Source: Hetaerina americana (lineage: Eukaryota; Arthropoda; Insecta; Odonata; Calopterygidae). From it: 64,000 nt of DNA. Under the pieces are notes generated by a model. It did no database searches, was not told the origin of the DNA, and saw only the letters and a program-made list of their open reading frames with translations. Shown here one piece after another: positions 1-11,578 of the stretch. Both the position numbers and the translations under genes were made by a program. Positions within the stretch are counted from its first letter, which is position 1. Each line of letters begins with the position of its first letter. The DNA lies in contig JAKTNV010000004.1 in assembly GCA_022747635.1 (NCBI GenBank), positions 89,596,052-89,660,051 of the forward strand, given 5' to 3'.

Positions 1-1094
1 CATTCCCCCATTCCCCTGGAACCTGCGTATTTCAAATATATCCCGCAGTTTTCTCTGCCTTTTCCTTCATTTAATTGAATCGGTCGCAGATGCAGCATTC
101 AGCGAGTAGGGAGCCGTTACAATTTACAATCGAGCGCCGCTGCAGGACACTCCAATGAACGAGCGTTTTAATGCCGACGGTGCCCGAGGAATATGAGCGG
201 GAAAATCCACGACTCGTGCTTACATTTCAATCAGCAACTCACAGGTCTCGCCTAAGTCCTGATTATTGACCATTATTTTAGTTTATGTGATTGTTATGAA
301 TGACACGTGCGATCGGTTTCAATGTTGAATGATTTCTCTTACTGATGGACGTGTATATACGGAAATAAAGATTAGTAGGTAAATGCTGGAGTAACATATT
401 CTGATATAAAATTTAGTAGGTAAACTATGTATCCTTGTATGCATGTCTTTGACCAAAAACATTTTCGAGAAAATAATTATCTTTTTACCAAATAAAAAAT
501 TAACTTTCTGTATTTTCGTCGGTTTCTAAGCTTAGTAGTTATCGTCGGGTATTAAATGCATAATATGGCCAGTATACCATTTCCTAGAGGTAGGGTACAG
601 AGGAGGAAGTGGGGATAGAGACGATGGGATATTGTAGTTGTTAACCCAGGTGTCCATTTTGGGGGAGTGGAGGAAGAGAAGGTCAAGAGGGGGTAAATGT
701 ACGTAGGAGAAATAGAGAGGAGAGAGTTAGAGAGAGAGGAAATGCATTTATGTCAAGGACGAGGGAATTTCCAAAAGGGGCGAGTATCTTCAGAAATATT
801 TTCGTTAACTGCCTGTCAAGTTTTACGTTATCTTGTATTTGCAATTGTTCCAACGTGTCCTATTATTGTTACTTTTTCTCGAAGAAAAGAATGTCTGGAA
901 AAAAGTCTTTTATCCATAGTCTTGTCCAGTCTACACACATTCACTGGTCCAAGGGTGGTCCATATCGCGTGGGTGTTTAGCGAATGGGATTGGGTAGCAT
1001 TTACATTTCGGAGATTTCTTTTGTGCGCACCGGCGTTCTCCCCGTTTGCCCTCTATTTAGACTGCGCTGTAATCTGTGCGAGTTGGTTCATAAA
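1..1094. other. No gene recognised
   Basis: This stretch of AT-rich sequence holds no ORF that I recognise. The longest frame, 156 codons at 697-1167 on the plus strand, is low-complexity at its start, overlaps the end of the antisense PLE relic, and matches no family I know. I read it as chance. Confidence 0.6.
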
Positions 1095-1740
1095 TAAATT
1101 TTCATCCGAATTTTCCACTTTGGTCTTGGTTGTGTTCAAAAGCATTAGTTGGTTGTTTTTAGTATAGCATGCGATCAAAATGTTGTCCTTTTGGAACGAA
1201 TTAGCTATTTTTAAGGCGTTCCTCCGTACTAAGGAAGTTTACCCATCGAAATTTTTCTTCCGCATAGCTGGGGAATATGTTAAGCTCTCTGCTCTGATGA
1301 AGCGTTTTCTCTTAATAATTTTTTCAATTACGATCCCAATGTGCCAGTTGTTCACGGAAATAATTTTTAATATGTTAGGTTCTCGAGTACAATTACTGTT
1401 GAAAAGAGGAATGCTTATTAGACAATTTAACATAAGGTGGAAGGCGGACAACTTTTCAGATAGCTGATGGCGGGAGTGAAACGGAATGACATGGTCAGAG
1501 GTGGTTGTATTCCGGTAAATTGAAAACTCGTAACCTTTGATTGTAGTCGAAAATATCAAGGGAATTAAGTTTTTTAATGATTATCTTCCATAAGTAAAAT
1601 TAATTCAATTACGCTGGGCATTTAAAGTGTTCAAAAATTGTCAAACTGCCTTTCCGTGCCAGTCCACGGTGGACACCGTCATCGATGTTCCTGTACCAGC
1701 AATTAACTTATTTGTAATTTTTAGAAAACTCTTGCTACAA
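1095..1740 (-). pseudogene. Degenerate Penelope-like reverse transcriptase fragment
   Basis: Minus-strand translation follows the intact PLE of this window (38007-40454) block by block over roughly its residues 495-695, but across several frames. Around 1690-1710 the intact protein's YWFRYVDD appears as a CWYRNIDD-like block, then the WTGSDRQLDLF block as WTGTERQFDNF near 1650. The open frame 1239-1559 carries FSIYRNTTTSDHVIP against FSIFRKPTYTDQVIP, and LISIPLFNSN against LISIPLSKSN. Below 1239 the block ALKIANSFQKDN matches SYKIANRFPKDK. Frameshifts and stops show that it is dead. Identity is low enough that it is not a copy of the intact element but an older or different lineage. The GIY-YIG domain was not found. 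The reverse transcriptase would have copied element RNA at a nicked target; nothing here can be active. Confidence 0.82.
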
Positions 1741-2193
1741 GTTATTTCAATTTCGTTCATAAATGAAGGTGAGCTGTATCACCAGGATCGGCGATAGTGG
1801 TGAGCTCATTGCCAACGCTACCGTGTGCTGGCAGTATTCTCAGATGAATTTGAAGTACTTATGTTCTGTACGCACCTTGAGTAGGATCACAAATAAAGGA
1901 AGGAATTTGGGTTGAGCTCGTGAATTTCTGAACACTCTTTCGGCCTCAGAAAGATAAACATTTGTAAATCGTTTTATTGAGTCAAATGATGCCAAGGTTT
2001 GTTTTTAGGGAAGGCGATTGTTACTTGAGAGTTTTTCGCATAAATCTTTGGAATTATTCATTCCGTAATTGGGTTGGATACCCGTGAATTCCCTGCAGAG
2101 AGAATTCAAAAGTGATGCGAGTTTCCTTGCTGTTCAGCGACGGCACTGGAAACCACGGGTCAATTGTTAAGTTACTATCGTATGCTGTGATAA
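1741..2193. other. No gene recognised
   Basis: AT-rich sequence between the PLE relic and the fold-back. No ORF, RNA gene or repeat boundary was recognised. Confidence 0.5.
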
Positions 2194-2372
2194 TCATGGG
2201 CACTGAATAAGTAAACTTGGTATTTTTTCACGGAAAAAACTTTGTAATACTACCGGTTTCGACGCATATGCCACATTATCAGGTATGAATGATGTCGCCT
2301 TTACGTCGAAACCGGTAGTATTATGAAGTTTTTTGTGAATAAATACTAAGTTCATTTATTCCGTGATCATGA
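2194..2372. repeat. Fold-back element with hammerhead-like core (PLE-related?)
   Basis: Two imperfect inverted arms of about 70 bp (about 2194-2264 and 2303-2372) flank a roughly 40-bp centre. The innermost 18-20 bp of each arm are nearly perfect and contain ACCGGTTTCGACG and its complement. Each strand therefore reads a GTCGAAACCGGT block preceded by a CTGATAA- or AATGATG-like block, resembling a degraded hammerhead ribozyme core (consensus CTGANGA, stem II, GAAA, short stem III). The same arrangement occurs in the inverted arms of the intact PLE here and in the fold-back at 12774-12940. I infer a non-autonomous or collapsed PLE-type terminus. No target-site duplication was identified. Confidence 0.6.
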
Positions 2373-5300
2373 ATTTTCACAAAGTAGAGCCTCAAACCAT
2401 CGTATTCATAATTATGGGCCTCCGAGTTAACGCTTGATCATATTGAAAAGGTAATGAGTGTTGGGGCATTCATGGCTGGCCCTTCACTAATTCCGATTTT
2501 AATGTATCGAAGTATCAACCTTCAGAAAATAAACTCATTGCAAGCGAAATGCCATACTTATTTACTCAAGAAGACTTAAAAATTTTAATGTTATCAGTGA
2601 CATGCAGCAGTTATAATTGGTATTCCCAGAATGTTCACTCAAGTGAACTTTGATTAAGTAATGGCCAACATTTTATGTTAACATTTTGTTTCATGTTGAT
2701 TTAGCATGTGAATGAATATAAAATGCTGACTTTAAAAAAAAATGCCAGATGAATAGTGCCATATCAATAAATAAAGAAAAAATAAGGCATGCCATTAAAA
2801 GGCAATTATTTGGTATTCAAGATATCGTAATTTATGTTCGTTCTATGGAGTGTCCACAATGTGTATCATTAATACTTTAAAGATGTTAATGTGAAATCCT
2901 GCCAATAGTAAATCGTACAACGAAATGAATTGGATATTAAAGAATGAGTGCTCATTACGAATGTTGATTCAAATGATAGGAGGAGCCTAGAGAAGCCCCT
3001 TTTTACACCTGTTTTTCCATATCATGCATGGATTATCTTATTTGACGGTGATATTTTATGGAAAATTCGAAGTTTAAAGATTTTGAATTATAGGGTCCAT
3101 TTTGGGTTTAAGAACGACAGGCGTGTGAAGCCATTTACTAATGTAATGAGGACATAGTACAGGTATGTTAAAGGAGCAGATATCGCGAGAATGTCACCGT
3201 AGGTCTCAACAAGGATTTGAAAAAAATATGTCTGATGGCTATTTGTGGATTTCCGTTGAGTGAATCACGCCTGAGAATACTCACCCAGGGAAATGAGTTT
3301 TTCTAATAGGTTATCAATTAGTGATTCAACATAAGACATACAAAATCAAAATTTAATGTTTTCTTAATTTTTAGCATAATGGGAACGGGTCCAGCAAGGG
3401 TTGCCTGCCCTACGATATAGAAAATGTTTAAGCAGGCGTAAGGTTGAGTCGAAGTGTACAAAAAAATTAGATGGTTAGTTCATTAAATGATTTTCAGTTT
3501 GCTGAAAGAAAAAGTCAGGGCCAGGCATTAAAGTTATTGGTGAGCGTGAAAGTAGAGATGTTGAATGTTTCTCAAGAGAAGAGAGGACTCCGGGCGATAG
3601 GCGTGGTGGCATGCGCCGACCCCTTGGTCAGTTAAAAAGGAAAACACTTCTGATGCTTAGAAATCGATATGGAGTAGCGAACTTCCTCTCGCTTCCTTAG
3701 CTTCCTTCCTTTTTCCCCGAGTGACTTTGAGTGATTTCCGAAGGCATTTCCAATGGCGCAGATTAATTGAGCGGCAAAAAAGTAATTCGGTGCTGAATTG
3801 TGTGGACTTCAGTCGGAAGCAGCCGGTCTTCCATTTTTGGACTAGAAATCACAAGATGAACGGACCTGTTGAAATTCTACAAGTGGAGGAAAATAATGCG
3901 AAGTAATATTGCTAGAGGGCAGGAAATCAAAGGAATTATTATGCATCTATGTTGGAGAAACGTTTGGAAAAATATGCAAGAGGAATAATATAAGCAAAGA
4001 ACAATTTTCCTAGAAAAGGGGGGTGGCTGTTGATAGGATGTTATTGTTACTGCTGTAAATAAAAATTTTCTCAAGATTTTAGTATAGAATACGAACTTTC
4101 TACGTACAAACGTAATTCCATAAGTCATATGTACAATGCTAAAGAGAACACTTTTCAGAAATTAGATACTTGTACGTATGTATCATAGTTGCGTGAGTTA
4201 TCAGTGAATATAGAGTTGCTGTCACTTGGGAGTGAAGACCTCTACATATACGAGCCCTCGTACCCTTTCATTCAGCGAGTAGGGGTAAGCACGTTAGACC
4301 AATTTGAAATCCACGAAATGAGTGGGTACTACAGGAATGTGTACGTACGCATAGTGATATGGACGATTGTTGCTCCTGAAATCTGTCTCATTCTTATCGC
4401 CGATATATGGTATGAAATAAAACTTTTTTTCGGCTGTTTTCGTCGAACAGGTTTTGACATTATTTTTTTGACCTCGCCGGTTAGTTGGAAATGACACTTG
4501 GTAGGATGTGGGGTGATCGGTTGAAATTATATCGGCGTTTGGAGCATCCTGGGTGGTTGGAATGGAAGACTCGGGAACGCCAACGCTTTGCGGTGAATGG
4601 GAAGGAGGCTAACGCCTGGGATCACATTCATCCATTCTCGACGCGCCGGAAAGAAGATTGCGGGTGGACCGGGGGGGGGGGGGTCGGAGGGAGTGGGGAG
4701 GTTCCTGCGAATGGCGTGCGCTGGGGAGCTGTAAAACGACCGGTCGAAATGAAAGGCCTGGGATTTCCCCATTGCTATGCCAGTTGAGGTGGGGAGGAAG
4801 TACTGCAGCCGCCGCTGTTGTGTATTTATGGCCTCGCTACAGGAATCGCTGTTCTTCGAGCGAAGCCCTCTTTAGTATGTGTCTGTGCACTCGTGGAGGG
4901 TAAACGTTTGGCTCTCTCTCTCACCACCTCAAGTATCTTATTTGTTTTTCAAAATTCTTGGATAGAATAAGTAACAGTTGCGTGTAAATACTCATATCGA
5001 TCCTTAGTTGAAAGTTTTAACAAAATAGAGGGTAAAATACGCAAGGAAACCACTCGCCAATTTAGTTGGTGAATTGTATGCTGCAGGATCTATGTTATTA
5101 ATGGTCAAATATATGTCGATTTTAAAAATACAACAATATGTTGCAAAATAATAATGTAATATACTTCTTGTTTACAGTTGTATTGAGAAGTATTGAAAGT
5201 TTCCCCTGCTTTACGAGATATTCTAATGATCATTAACCTCCAATACCTGACTATTAGGTTGTATCGCCGTTAAGTATAGCATATTTACCATCAAGCACTA

Positions 5301-6450
5301 CAAATCCTATTCTGAATGTGGAAAATCATTTTAAACAAGTGATATTTACGAGATGAAATTCGTCTCGTATATTAAACCGTGAGTATTTTTTGCGCTATCC
5401 AATGGTTTTCCACTGCTTATGTTTCCGTCTTCGGGACTATGGGTGTCAAGTTTTCTAAATTTCAATGGTACATTTTTAAATGGACATGTTTATGATCAGT
5501 AGGGCATTGAAAGATAAGATATTTGTAAATATGGTGCATTGAGTTTGCAGGAGTATGATTTAAAGTTCGTTTTCAATTGTCCTAAGAGGGGTGTACTCTT
5601 AATTAACACTAAGGCGTGCGGCGGGGGGTGTTAGACAGCAGACATACATGGGGAATTATTATTAGTTAATACATTCGCTTGCTTATATGTTAACTCAAAT
5701 ACGCGAACACTCTCATGCACTTGCGTACCTATGTACATCACGTGATAATTGTTGTGTATAATTGGTTGATTAAAATTAAGTATTAAGTTTCATTGATTTT
5801 TTCGGCCTCTTGTGTTTGATTTTGTATTGATTGCGTATTTCACGAGAGAAGAATTAGTTCTTGAATATGTCTATGACGATGTGTATCTCTTCCATTTTCT
5901 CGCATTTGTCGAATCTACCTGTATAATTTGGGGTCATAATAAATCCTTTGTTGTCGCAATAAAACTCAGGTGCCCTGTGCCATTCTAAAACTCTCAAGCC
6001 TTGCTTCTTCTAATGGAGACTCGATGGGCTCCCAGCCTTATCCCTCTAGCACAGACCGTGTCTCTTGCTTGTTTCTTTCTCGTAGCAGTGTTTAACAGAC
6101 CTAGATGATTTTCTCTGTAAAATACCGATTTCTTCATTTTACGTTTCAATCCCTGGAATCCAGATTCTCTCCGCGTATTGTGTATATGGCCTAACTAAGG
6201 CGAGTGACACTTTCACTTGTTCATTAGTTTTTCCTTAGACCCGTCCAATGAAACCAAGCTTCTCTAAGAATATCTTGCATATTCTTCTGATGAGTGTGAC
6301 CCATGAAAGTTTCGATGCCAATGTAACATCTGAGTATTCACCCATTATAAAATACTTAAGTCGTCACTAACAATCTATTTTATAAATTACGTCCTGTTCA
6401 TATTTTCTGTTCGTCCGAAGTTTCATTGATTTCTATTTTCGGATATTTAA
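2373..6450. other. Non-coding AT-rich stretch; G13 run at 4671-4683
   Basis: No ORF over about 100 codons and no recognisable protein similarity on either strand. A local GC-richer patch at about 4500-4900 contains a run of 13 G at 4671-4683 and generates several overlapping chance frames. Otherwise nothing is recognised. Confidence 0.55.
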
Positions 6451-7010
6451 TTCTAATCGTGATGGCGGCGAATTATAACTCGTGATGGTGAATTCATTGG
6501 TGGCGGAACCGCCGGACGTGTAGTGCGCCACGCGAACCCGCCCGCCCCTCTACCGCAGGCGACCTCGCGCTTTCGGCAGCGGCTCATGGACCTCGAATAC
6601 GAATGTAATTGGGTGAATAATCGCCACGGGCGGAAGCGCGTCGCGCCCAACCCCACGTACGCCCTTACCCCCCCCCTCCAGCTCACCTCCTTCCACCCTC
6701 TGCGAGAGTGAAAGAAACGCTTTGCCTCTCACGCCAAGTGGATTCGGGGACACGAATGTCCTGCGCTGCTGACCAGAGGGGAAGCGTTTCGATCCTCCGA
6801 CACGGTTTGACCTTTTGAGGGAGTGGGATGGGCTGATGGAGGCGAGTGGGCGAGATGTGTTCTGTTTTTGGGAGATATTGGAGGGTGCGAAGGAGAGGAA
6901 GTCCGATGCCTGGAATGATTCGCCCGCAGGACGGCGTTGGAGGACGGGTACGGTGATGGAGGAGGAGACAGTTGACCGGAAGGGCTCACCGATCAAGCGG
7001 TGATGTGGCT
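6450..7010. other. GC/CpG-rich block
   Basis: The sequence turns abruptly GC- and CpG-rich relative to its surroundings. Overlapping frames of 60-150 codons occur on both strands, as expected from low stop-codon density in GC-rich DNA. None is recognisable. It could be a CpG island or an exon-bearing segment. The first copy of the 37-bp repeat lies inside it. Confidence 0.35.
6577..6613 (+). repeat. 37-bp direct repeat, copy 1 (possible micro-exon)
   Basis: The first of two copies about 708 bp apart (the second is 7285-7321). The copies differ at only two positions. Read in the frame giving QRLMDLEYECNW both differences are synonymous (CAG/CAA and CGG/CGT). Copy 1 is preceded by a pyrimidine-containing tract ending in CAG and followed by GG then GTGAAT, so the 33 bp at 6580-6612 could be an in-frame micro-exon. 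No protein family was recognised. The repeat is certain; the exon reading is inference. Confidence 0.55.
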
Positions 7011-7284
7011 GGCGGGTCCATATATTTCAATGCTAGTTAATCGATATTATTGTGATAAATAATAGATCTAGCTCCATCGAGATGGTTTCTCGGGGTATTA
7101 TAGCGCTTTTTCCACGGACAAACGGTCAATCTGATTTGCATCGTTTTTGTGTGTTCCATTCCCTCTAACATATTTAAAATTTTACTCTCCATATAATTAT
7201 CCCCTCTTTCACAGTCTTGAGCAAATCATTGCCAATGAAAATGCTCCGGATCTACCTTTCGTCCCTCCTTTGAATTTCACTCAA

Positions 7285-7321
7285 CAACGTCTCATGGACC
7301 TCGAATACGAATGTAATTGGG
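7285..7321 (+). repeat. 37-bp direct repeat, copy 2
   Basis: Same 37-bp unit as 6577-6613 with two synonymous-type differences. Unlike copy 1 it is not bordered by an AG acceptor or a GT donor; it sits in an AT-rich context inside a 65-codon frame (7147-7344). Similarity stops at the unit edges, so this is a short duplication rather than part of a longer tandem repeat. Confidence 0.55.
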
Positions 7322-8459
7322 GTTTCCTACCCTACTCTTCCTAAAATTTGTTTATGTTCCATTCTTCTCCAGACCTTCATTCTTAAATTCTCCTAATGCA
7401 CTCATATCCCCTTGCCTTGACGACCAATTTTTCGGATCGTACAAAACTATGCTCCATATTAAAGTGTCCACCGATATTTTGTTTATGCTCAAGGTCCGTC
7501 TTATGAATAATTTCCTCATCGTAAAAGCTACTTTGCTTCACGAATTTCATCTTCTGCTGCTTCTATTTCGTTAGCCAGATTTATTCAAAATTTCCCAGTC
7601 TGTTGAAGTACATCACACGTCAATGAGGTTTATAAGAATCGGTTTAATAAAATAAATATAATAAGACTATGGAGAAATGAAGTCAGACTTGGCGTAGTAA
7701 AACAAATACTCCTTGAAGCTTAATGATTCTACGTTATGAAAGACAGTTCTATTTATTCGTGTGTTTTTCATATTTCTTCTTAATGGAGAAATGTTTTGGT
7801 ATCTTCCAAACTTTTTTGTTTTAAAAGGATCTTTCCGTAGATTAAAAATCTTCGGGAAATTAATTTTTGTTTAAATTTCGTCGTAAATAAAATACTTGAG
7901 AGAGATTGATTTTTCCACGGATCCTAAGGTTTGTATAACGAAACACATTTTTCGAATTTTTAAATTGAATCACCCCGTCTTCGCTTTCCCAATTGATGCC
8001 CTTGACCCTTGTGTTGAAATTTAACCCCGAATGACCCATTTCAAGAATTAAAACCTCTTTCGTGTCTTCGGGACAAGTCCAAGCTGATTTACATTTGTTT
8101 TTCTTGAAGATATTTGATATTCTTAAGATATTGCTGAGGCGTTATAAAAAAAATGAGGAAAATATCGAAATTTTATTGATTTTCTCGTTTCGTCGAATTT
8201 TAATGTCCAAGTGTTTCCCCCTTGAGAGCGTTTGGAATACACCTGGAATACCTACCTCTTCGCAGCGGACTGTGCGAGCAGTTTTGCGATTGCTGTCACC
8301 CCACGCCTCAAGGCCGAGGTGGTAGAAGAAGAGCACCCGCTATCTCACCCCCTCCTTCTCTCTCCCTCTGACCTCCTGACGCAGTCGGGGGTGATTTTAC
8401 TTAATTAACGCTCCCTCCCTCGCTAACAGGATCTGTGAGAAGTCAAATGGATACAAGAA
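7322..8459. other. No gene recognised
   Basis: AT-rich sequence. Short frames only, none recognisable. Confidence 0.5.
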
Positions 8460-9560
8460 CAGCAGCTTCATCGGCATAATGGTGTCCGCTGATCACGCCT
8501 GATTTGCTTGTTTCCCGGGACACAGCAGAGAAGGGGAGTAGTCCCCCTGGACCGAAATCGCTTTCGCGGCGGGCCCCCTTGAGAGGAGGCGCTCATTTTC
8601 TCTCCCTTTTGAAGATGAGAGCAGAACGAACGAGTTGGGGGGGAGGGGGCGTCGTCGTCGTCGTCGTCATGTGTCTGACTCAATGGTTTGGCCGCCAGAA
8701 TGGCTTGGGAGGCTTTCAGGGAGGGTGCGCCTTATTTATGTGCGTTTGGTCGTCGGTGGGTGGGGCGGTGGGTGGGTCTTGTGGGCTACGGGCTCTTGAG
8801 CGCGATCGGTCTCTCCGCGGGGGTGAGACTGCCCCCACCGCTACTTTCCGAGTGGGAGGCGGGGTGTAGTCGGACGAGGGAGAGTGTTGGTGAGCCAGGG
8901 GGAAGTACCGGGGCGTCCCCCGGGAGGGGGGAGGGCGTCGGCCTTCGAGTCGAGGGGTCCGTGGCAGCGAGGGGAGTTAGTGCGCAGAAAGGCGGTAGCC
9001 TTTCGGTGGTGCGTATGACCGTGAATGTCCACCGGCGGCGGTCTCCCGGTGCCATTACTCACTCCACCCTGTTGGCGATTGGGATTTATCTTGTCCATTC
9101 GTAAACCTTCTGTCTAGTTTATTCCCTTGACCCTTGTCGTTTGGTTCGCCGCGTTCTGCTTGCATTTTTCTTTCATGCCTCCCTTTCCCCATTCCACGCT
9201 CTTCAATATCCTAATTCTAATCTCATTTGAAACTCCCTCCATTCCCTCTCTCTTCTATTTTCCGCCCCTTCGTTTCACCTCGGGAATTTTTCAAAGACAA
9301 TCTGTCCCTCCTCGCCCCCGGAGACTTGTGGGCATAACTCGGACCCGCGGTGCGTACACTGCCGGGTAGGAGAGGGGGGTTTATCCACGTGAGTGGTGAC
9401 GGCGTCTGTGTAGCCGGGTCGGTAGGGGTTGACTTGAAGGGCCAAGGCCGGCCAAAGGGTATGCGGAATAGGGTCGCGCCCATGATGGGGGCAGGCGTGA
9501 AAGAAAGGGGCGATCACGAGGGGGGGAGGCAAGAGGATTTAGCAGCGACGGACTAGACAG
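8460..9560. other. GC/CpG-rich block with (GTC)6
   Basis: A CpG-dense block of about 1.1 kb with a (GTC)6 trinucleotide run at 8651-8668. Six or more overlapping frames of 60-138 codons exist on both strands with Gly/Arg/Pro-rich translations and no recognisable domain. CpG density would fit a promoter-associated island or first-exon region of an unseen host gene, but no exon can be proven. Confidence 0.35.
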
Positions 9561-10870
9561 GCGGTGCCGGGGAGGGCAGTCAGCCGCGCTTCGATTTCGC
9601 GTGAGTAGTGTGTTGGGGTGGAGGGAAGGTCATCGAGGGTTAAACCGAGGGGTCACCGTACATCCGATATAATACAGGAGGCTGCGATGGACTCGGGTCG
9701 TCGGCGGTCACCACCGTGAGGGAGTGGTGCGCTCAATAGACGAGGCAACACTCGCTGACCTAAGAATTAGCGGTTGACGGGCAGTGTTCTTCGTGACGAG
9801 GCGATGCGAGAGGCGCCGATCCACTCCGCTCTTGAGTCCGCAAACCATAAATCGCTTTAGGGGCGTTGAATTCGAAATCAAAAATTGGCACAACTAATAT
9901 TTCGCTCAATTCAATTTGAAAAATTAAAGCCCGGTCATGATGCACATAGTTTAATTCCCAATTTTACGCGTGACAGGGTGAGGTGGCCTTTTATTATGCG
10001 TCCCACAAATCCAGCCTCTCCGAGAACCCGTGTTCATGGTTGTTGTGAGTGCGGCTAGCCGACTTAGAAGAGGCGGAGGAGACTAGAAACCCCCGCGTAC
10101 CCCGGTGGGTGGTCGTTCTGCCCCTCACTCCTCCACTCCCCAACCACCCCTCCGGTGCCCCTTGCCTCCCTGAGCGGGCGCTCGCGGATTAGGTGACGTG
10201 TGTCTCTCCACCCCTCTTCGTGACGAGTTTTCGCGAGCAAAGAGGGAGAGGAGGGAGGGGGGCGCGAAGTGGGAGTGGATGGGGAACCATTGGCCGTCGA
10301 AGTGATCCTGCGGGAAGCGTGTTGGGGGGCGCTCGTGCCCCGTTATTCTTTTGTCCTAATAAAAAAATACTATCCATTTTATATTATAAAAAAGCGTGAT
10401 GGGCGGGCAGTGCTCTTGGGAAGAGGGGTATGAGGGTTGTCGGGCAGAGAAGGAGCAAAAGGGAGCGGAGGTGGCGCCGAAGTAGGCCTAGGTCGAGACG
10501 GAGGGTGCGCTGACAATCCCATGTTCTCACCTGAATGGTTTGATTTTTTCCGTCTCCCTTGCTTCTTTCTCTCTTGGTTGTTTGTGTGTTTCGCGTGGGA
10601 GAGGCTGGCGAATACGTAAGGTTTGTGTTTTGTCCGGGTTAGCGGCGAGGAGGAGCCAGTCTTCGAGGAAACGACACCCGGACGGACTTGGATCGCTGTC
10701 GAGACCGCGGCGAGACGCGTGGCGAAAGTGGGCAGTTTGGCGAGCGGGAGTGGGGACGTCGTCGATCCTTTGGTGCACGCATCGTACCCCCTGAGTGCCC
10801 ACCTCCTCCTCTTTTATGTGGGTGACCTGTCCACCCCGCGAAGGGTGTCGCCTGTTCGATGAACTCATAA
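9561..10870. other. Mixed GC-rich sequence, no gene recognised
   Basis: The GC-rich character continues with interruptions (about 9840-9990 is AT-rich). Frames of 60-113 codons occur on both strands with low-complexity translations and none is recognised. Confidence 0.4.
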
Positions 10871-11578
10871 ATCCCCGTAGCAGAGAAGTCGTCCTTTGTT
10901 CATGCCCCGGCTTCTCGCCGGTGGACGAAGGATACGATGATGACCTCCGAGGTCGACCTGGAAGACATCGCGGCTGGTCGGAGGCCCCAAGGTGGGGCCT
11001 CGCCGCTCCCGGCCTCTGTCGCCGCTTCCGACGCCCCCCGCAGGAAGTACAGCCACGACGGGTGGTGGACGGCCGTGGGGCGGCAGTCCCTATCCCGAAG
11101 ACCCCCCGGGCCCATCCCGGCTCTCCTCCGTCAGAGCGACCTCTGGGCCCGCGCCGTGGCGGCGGCCGCGGTCTCAGAGGCTCCGCCGTCGCGGTCCGCG
11201 GCGCTGAAGGCTCGGATCAGAGCCATGATGGGCCCCTCGCCGCCCTGCATATGGGCCAGGACGAGCCCGTCGGAGACATCACCGCGGGCAGAGAAAGAGG
11301 GCCCCTCACTGAGGACGGTGTACGGCGGCTGCTTCGGCGTGGGCCACGGGGGCCTCAATAAGCCGGGCGGGAGGGCGGTGGAGTGCTGCGCGGTGCCCCA
11401 CGGGACGAGGACTTTTTGGTCGAGTTCGGAGAGGGTGCACCAGCCCCAGGCGGGGGCCGCTCAGAGGAAGGCCCCTGGCGGGAAGGTGGACGCGGCGGCC
11501 GAGGGGAAGAGGAGCGGGCTCAAACCTGGACAGGTCAGGAGGGAGGGGGCGGCGGGCTATCGTGGGGGGGGGCGGTGA
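10871..11578 (+). CDS. Candidate host exon or chance GC-rich ORF, unknown product
   Basis: A plus-strand frame stays open from just after a stop at 10868 to the stop at 11578; its first methionine is at 10937 (213 codons). The translation is Arg/Gly/Ala/Pro-rich with no recognisable domain. Third codon positions look strongly GC-biased, and a pyrimidine tract followed by CCCCGTAG just upstream of 10881 could be a splice acceptor. A CAG/GTCAGG near 11535-11538 could be a donor. Against it, the whole block is GC-rich, competing frames overlap (10795-11361 plus; 10865-11358 minus), and nothing identifies a family. I keep it as an unassigned candidate only. Confidence 0.18.
   Translation: MPVAEKSSFVHAPASRRWTKDTMMTSEVDLEDIAAGRRPQGGASPLPASVAASDAPRRKYSHDGWWTAVGRQSLSRRPPGPIPALLRQSDLWARAVAAAAVSEAPPSRSAALKARIRAMMGPSPPCIWARTSPSETSPRAEKEGPSLRTVYGGCFGVGHGGLNKPGGRAVECCAVPHGTRTFWSSSERVHQPQAGAAQRKAPGGKVDAAAEGKRSGLKPGQVRREGAAGYRGGGR

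Noticed and set aside
697..1167. 156-codon plus frame
   Set aside because: Starts in low-complexity purine-rich sequence and overlaps the end of the antisense PLE relic; no similarity recognised.
97..4286. A 16-bp word CATTCAGCGAGTAGGG found near 97 and again near 4271
   Set aside because: A 16-bp match in 64 kb is close to chance expectation and has no extension.
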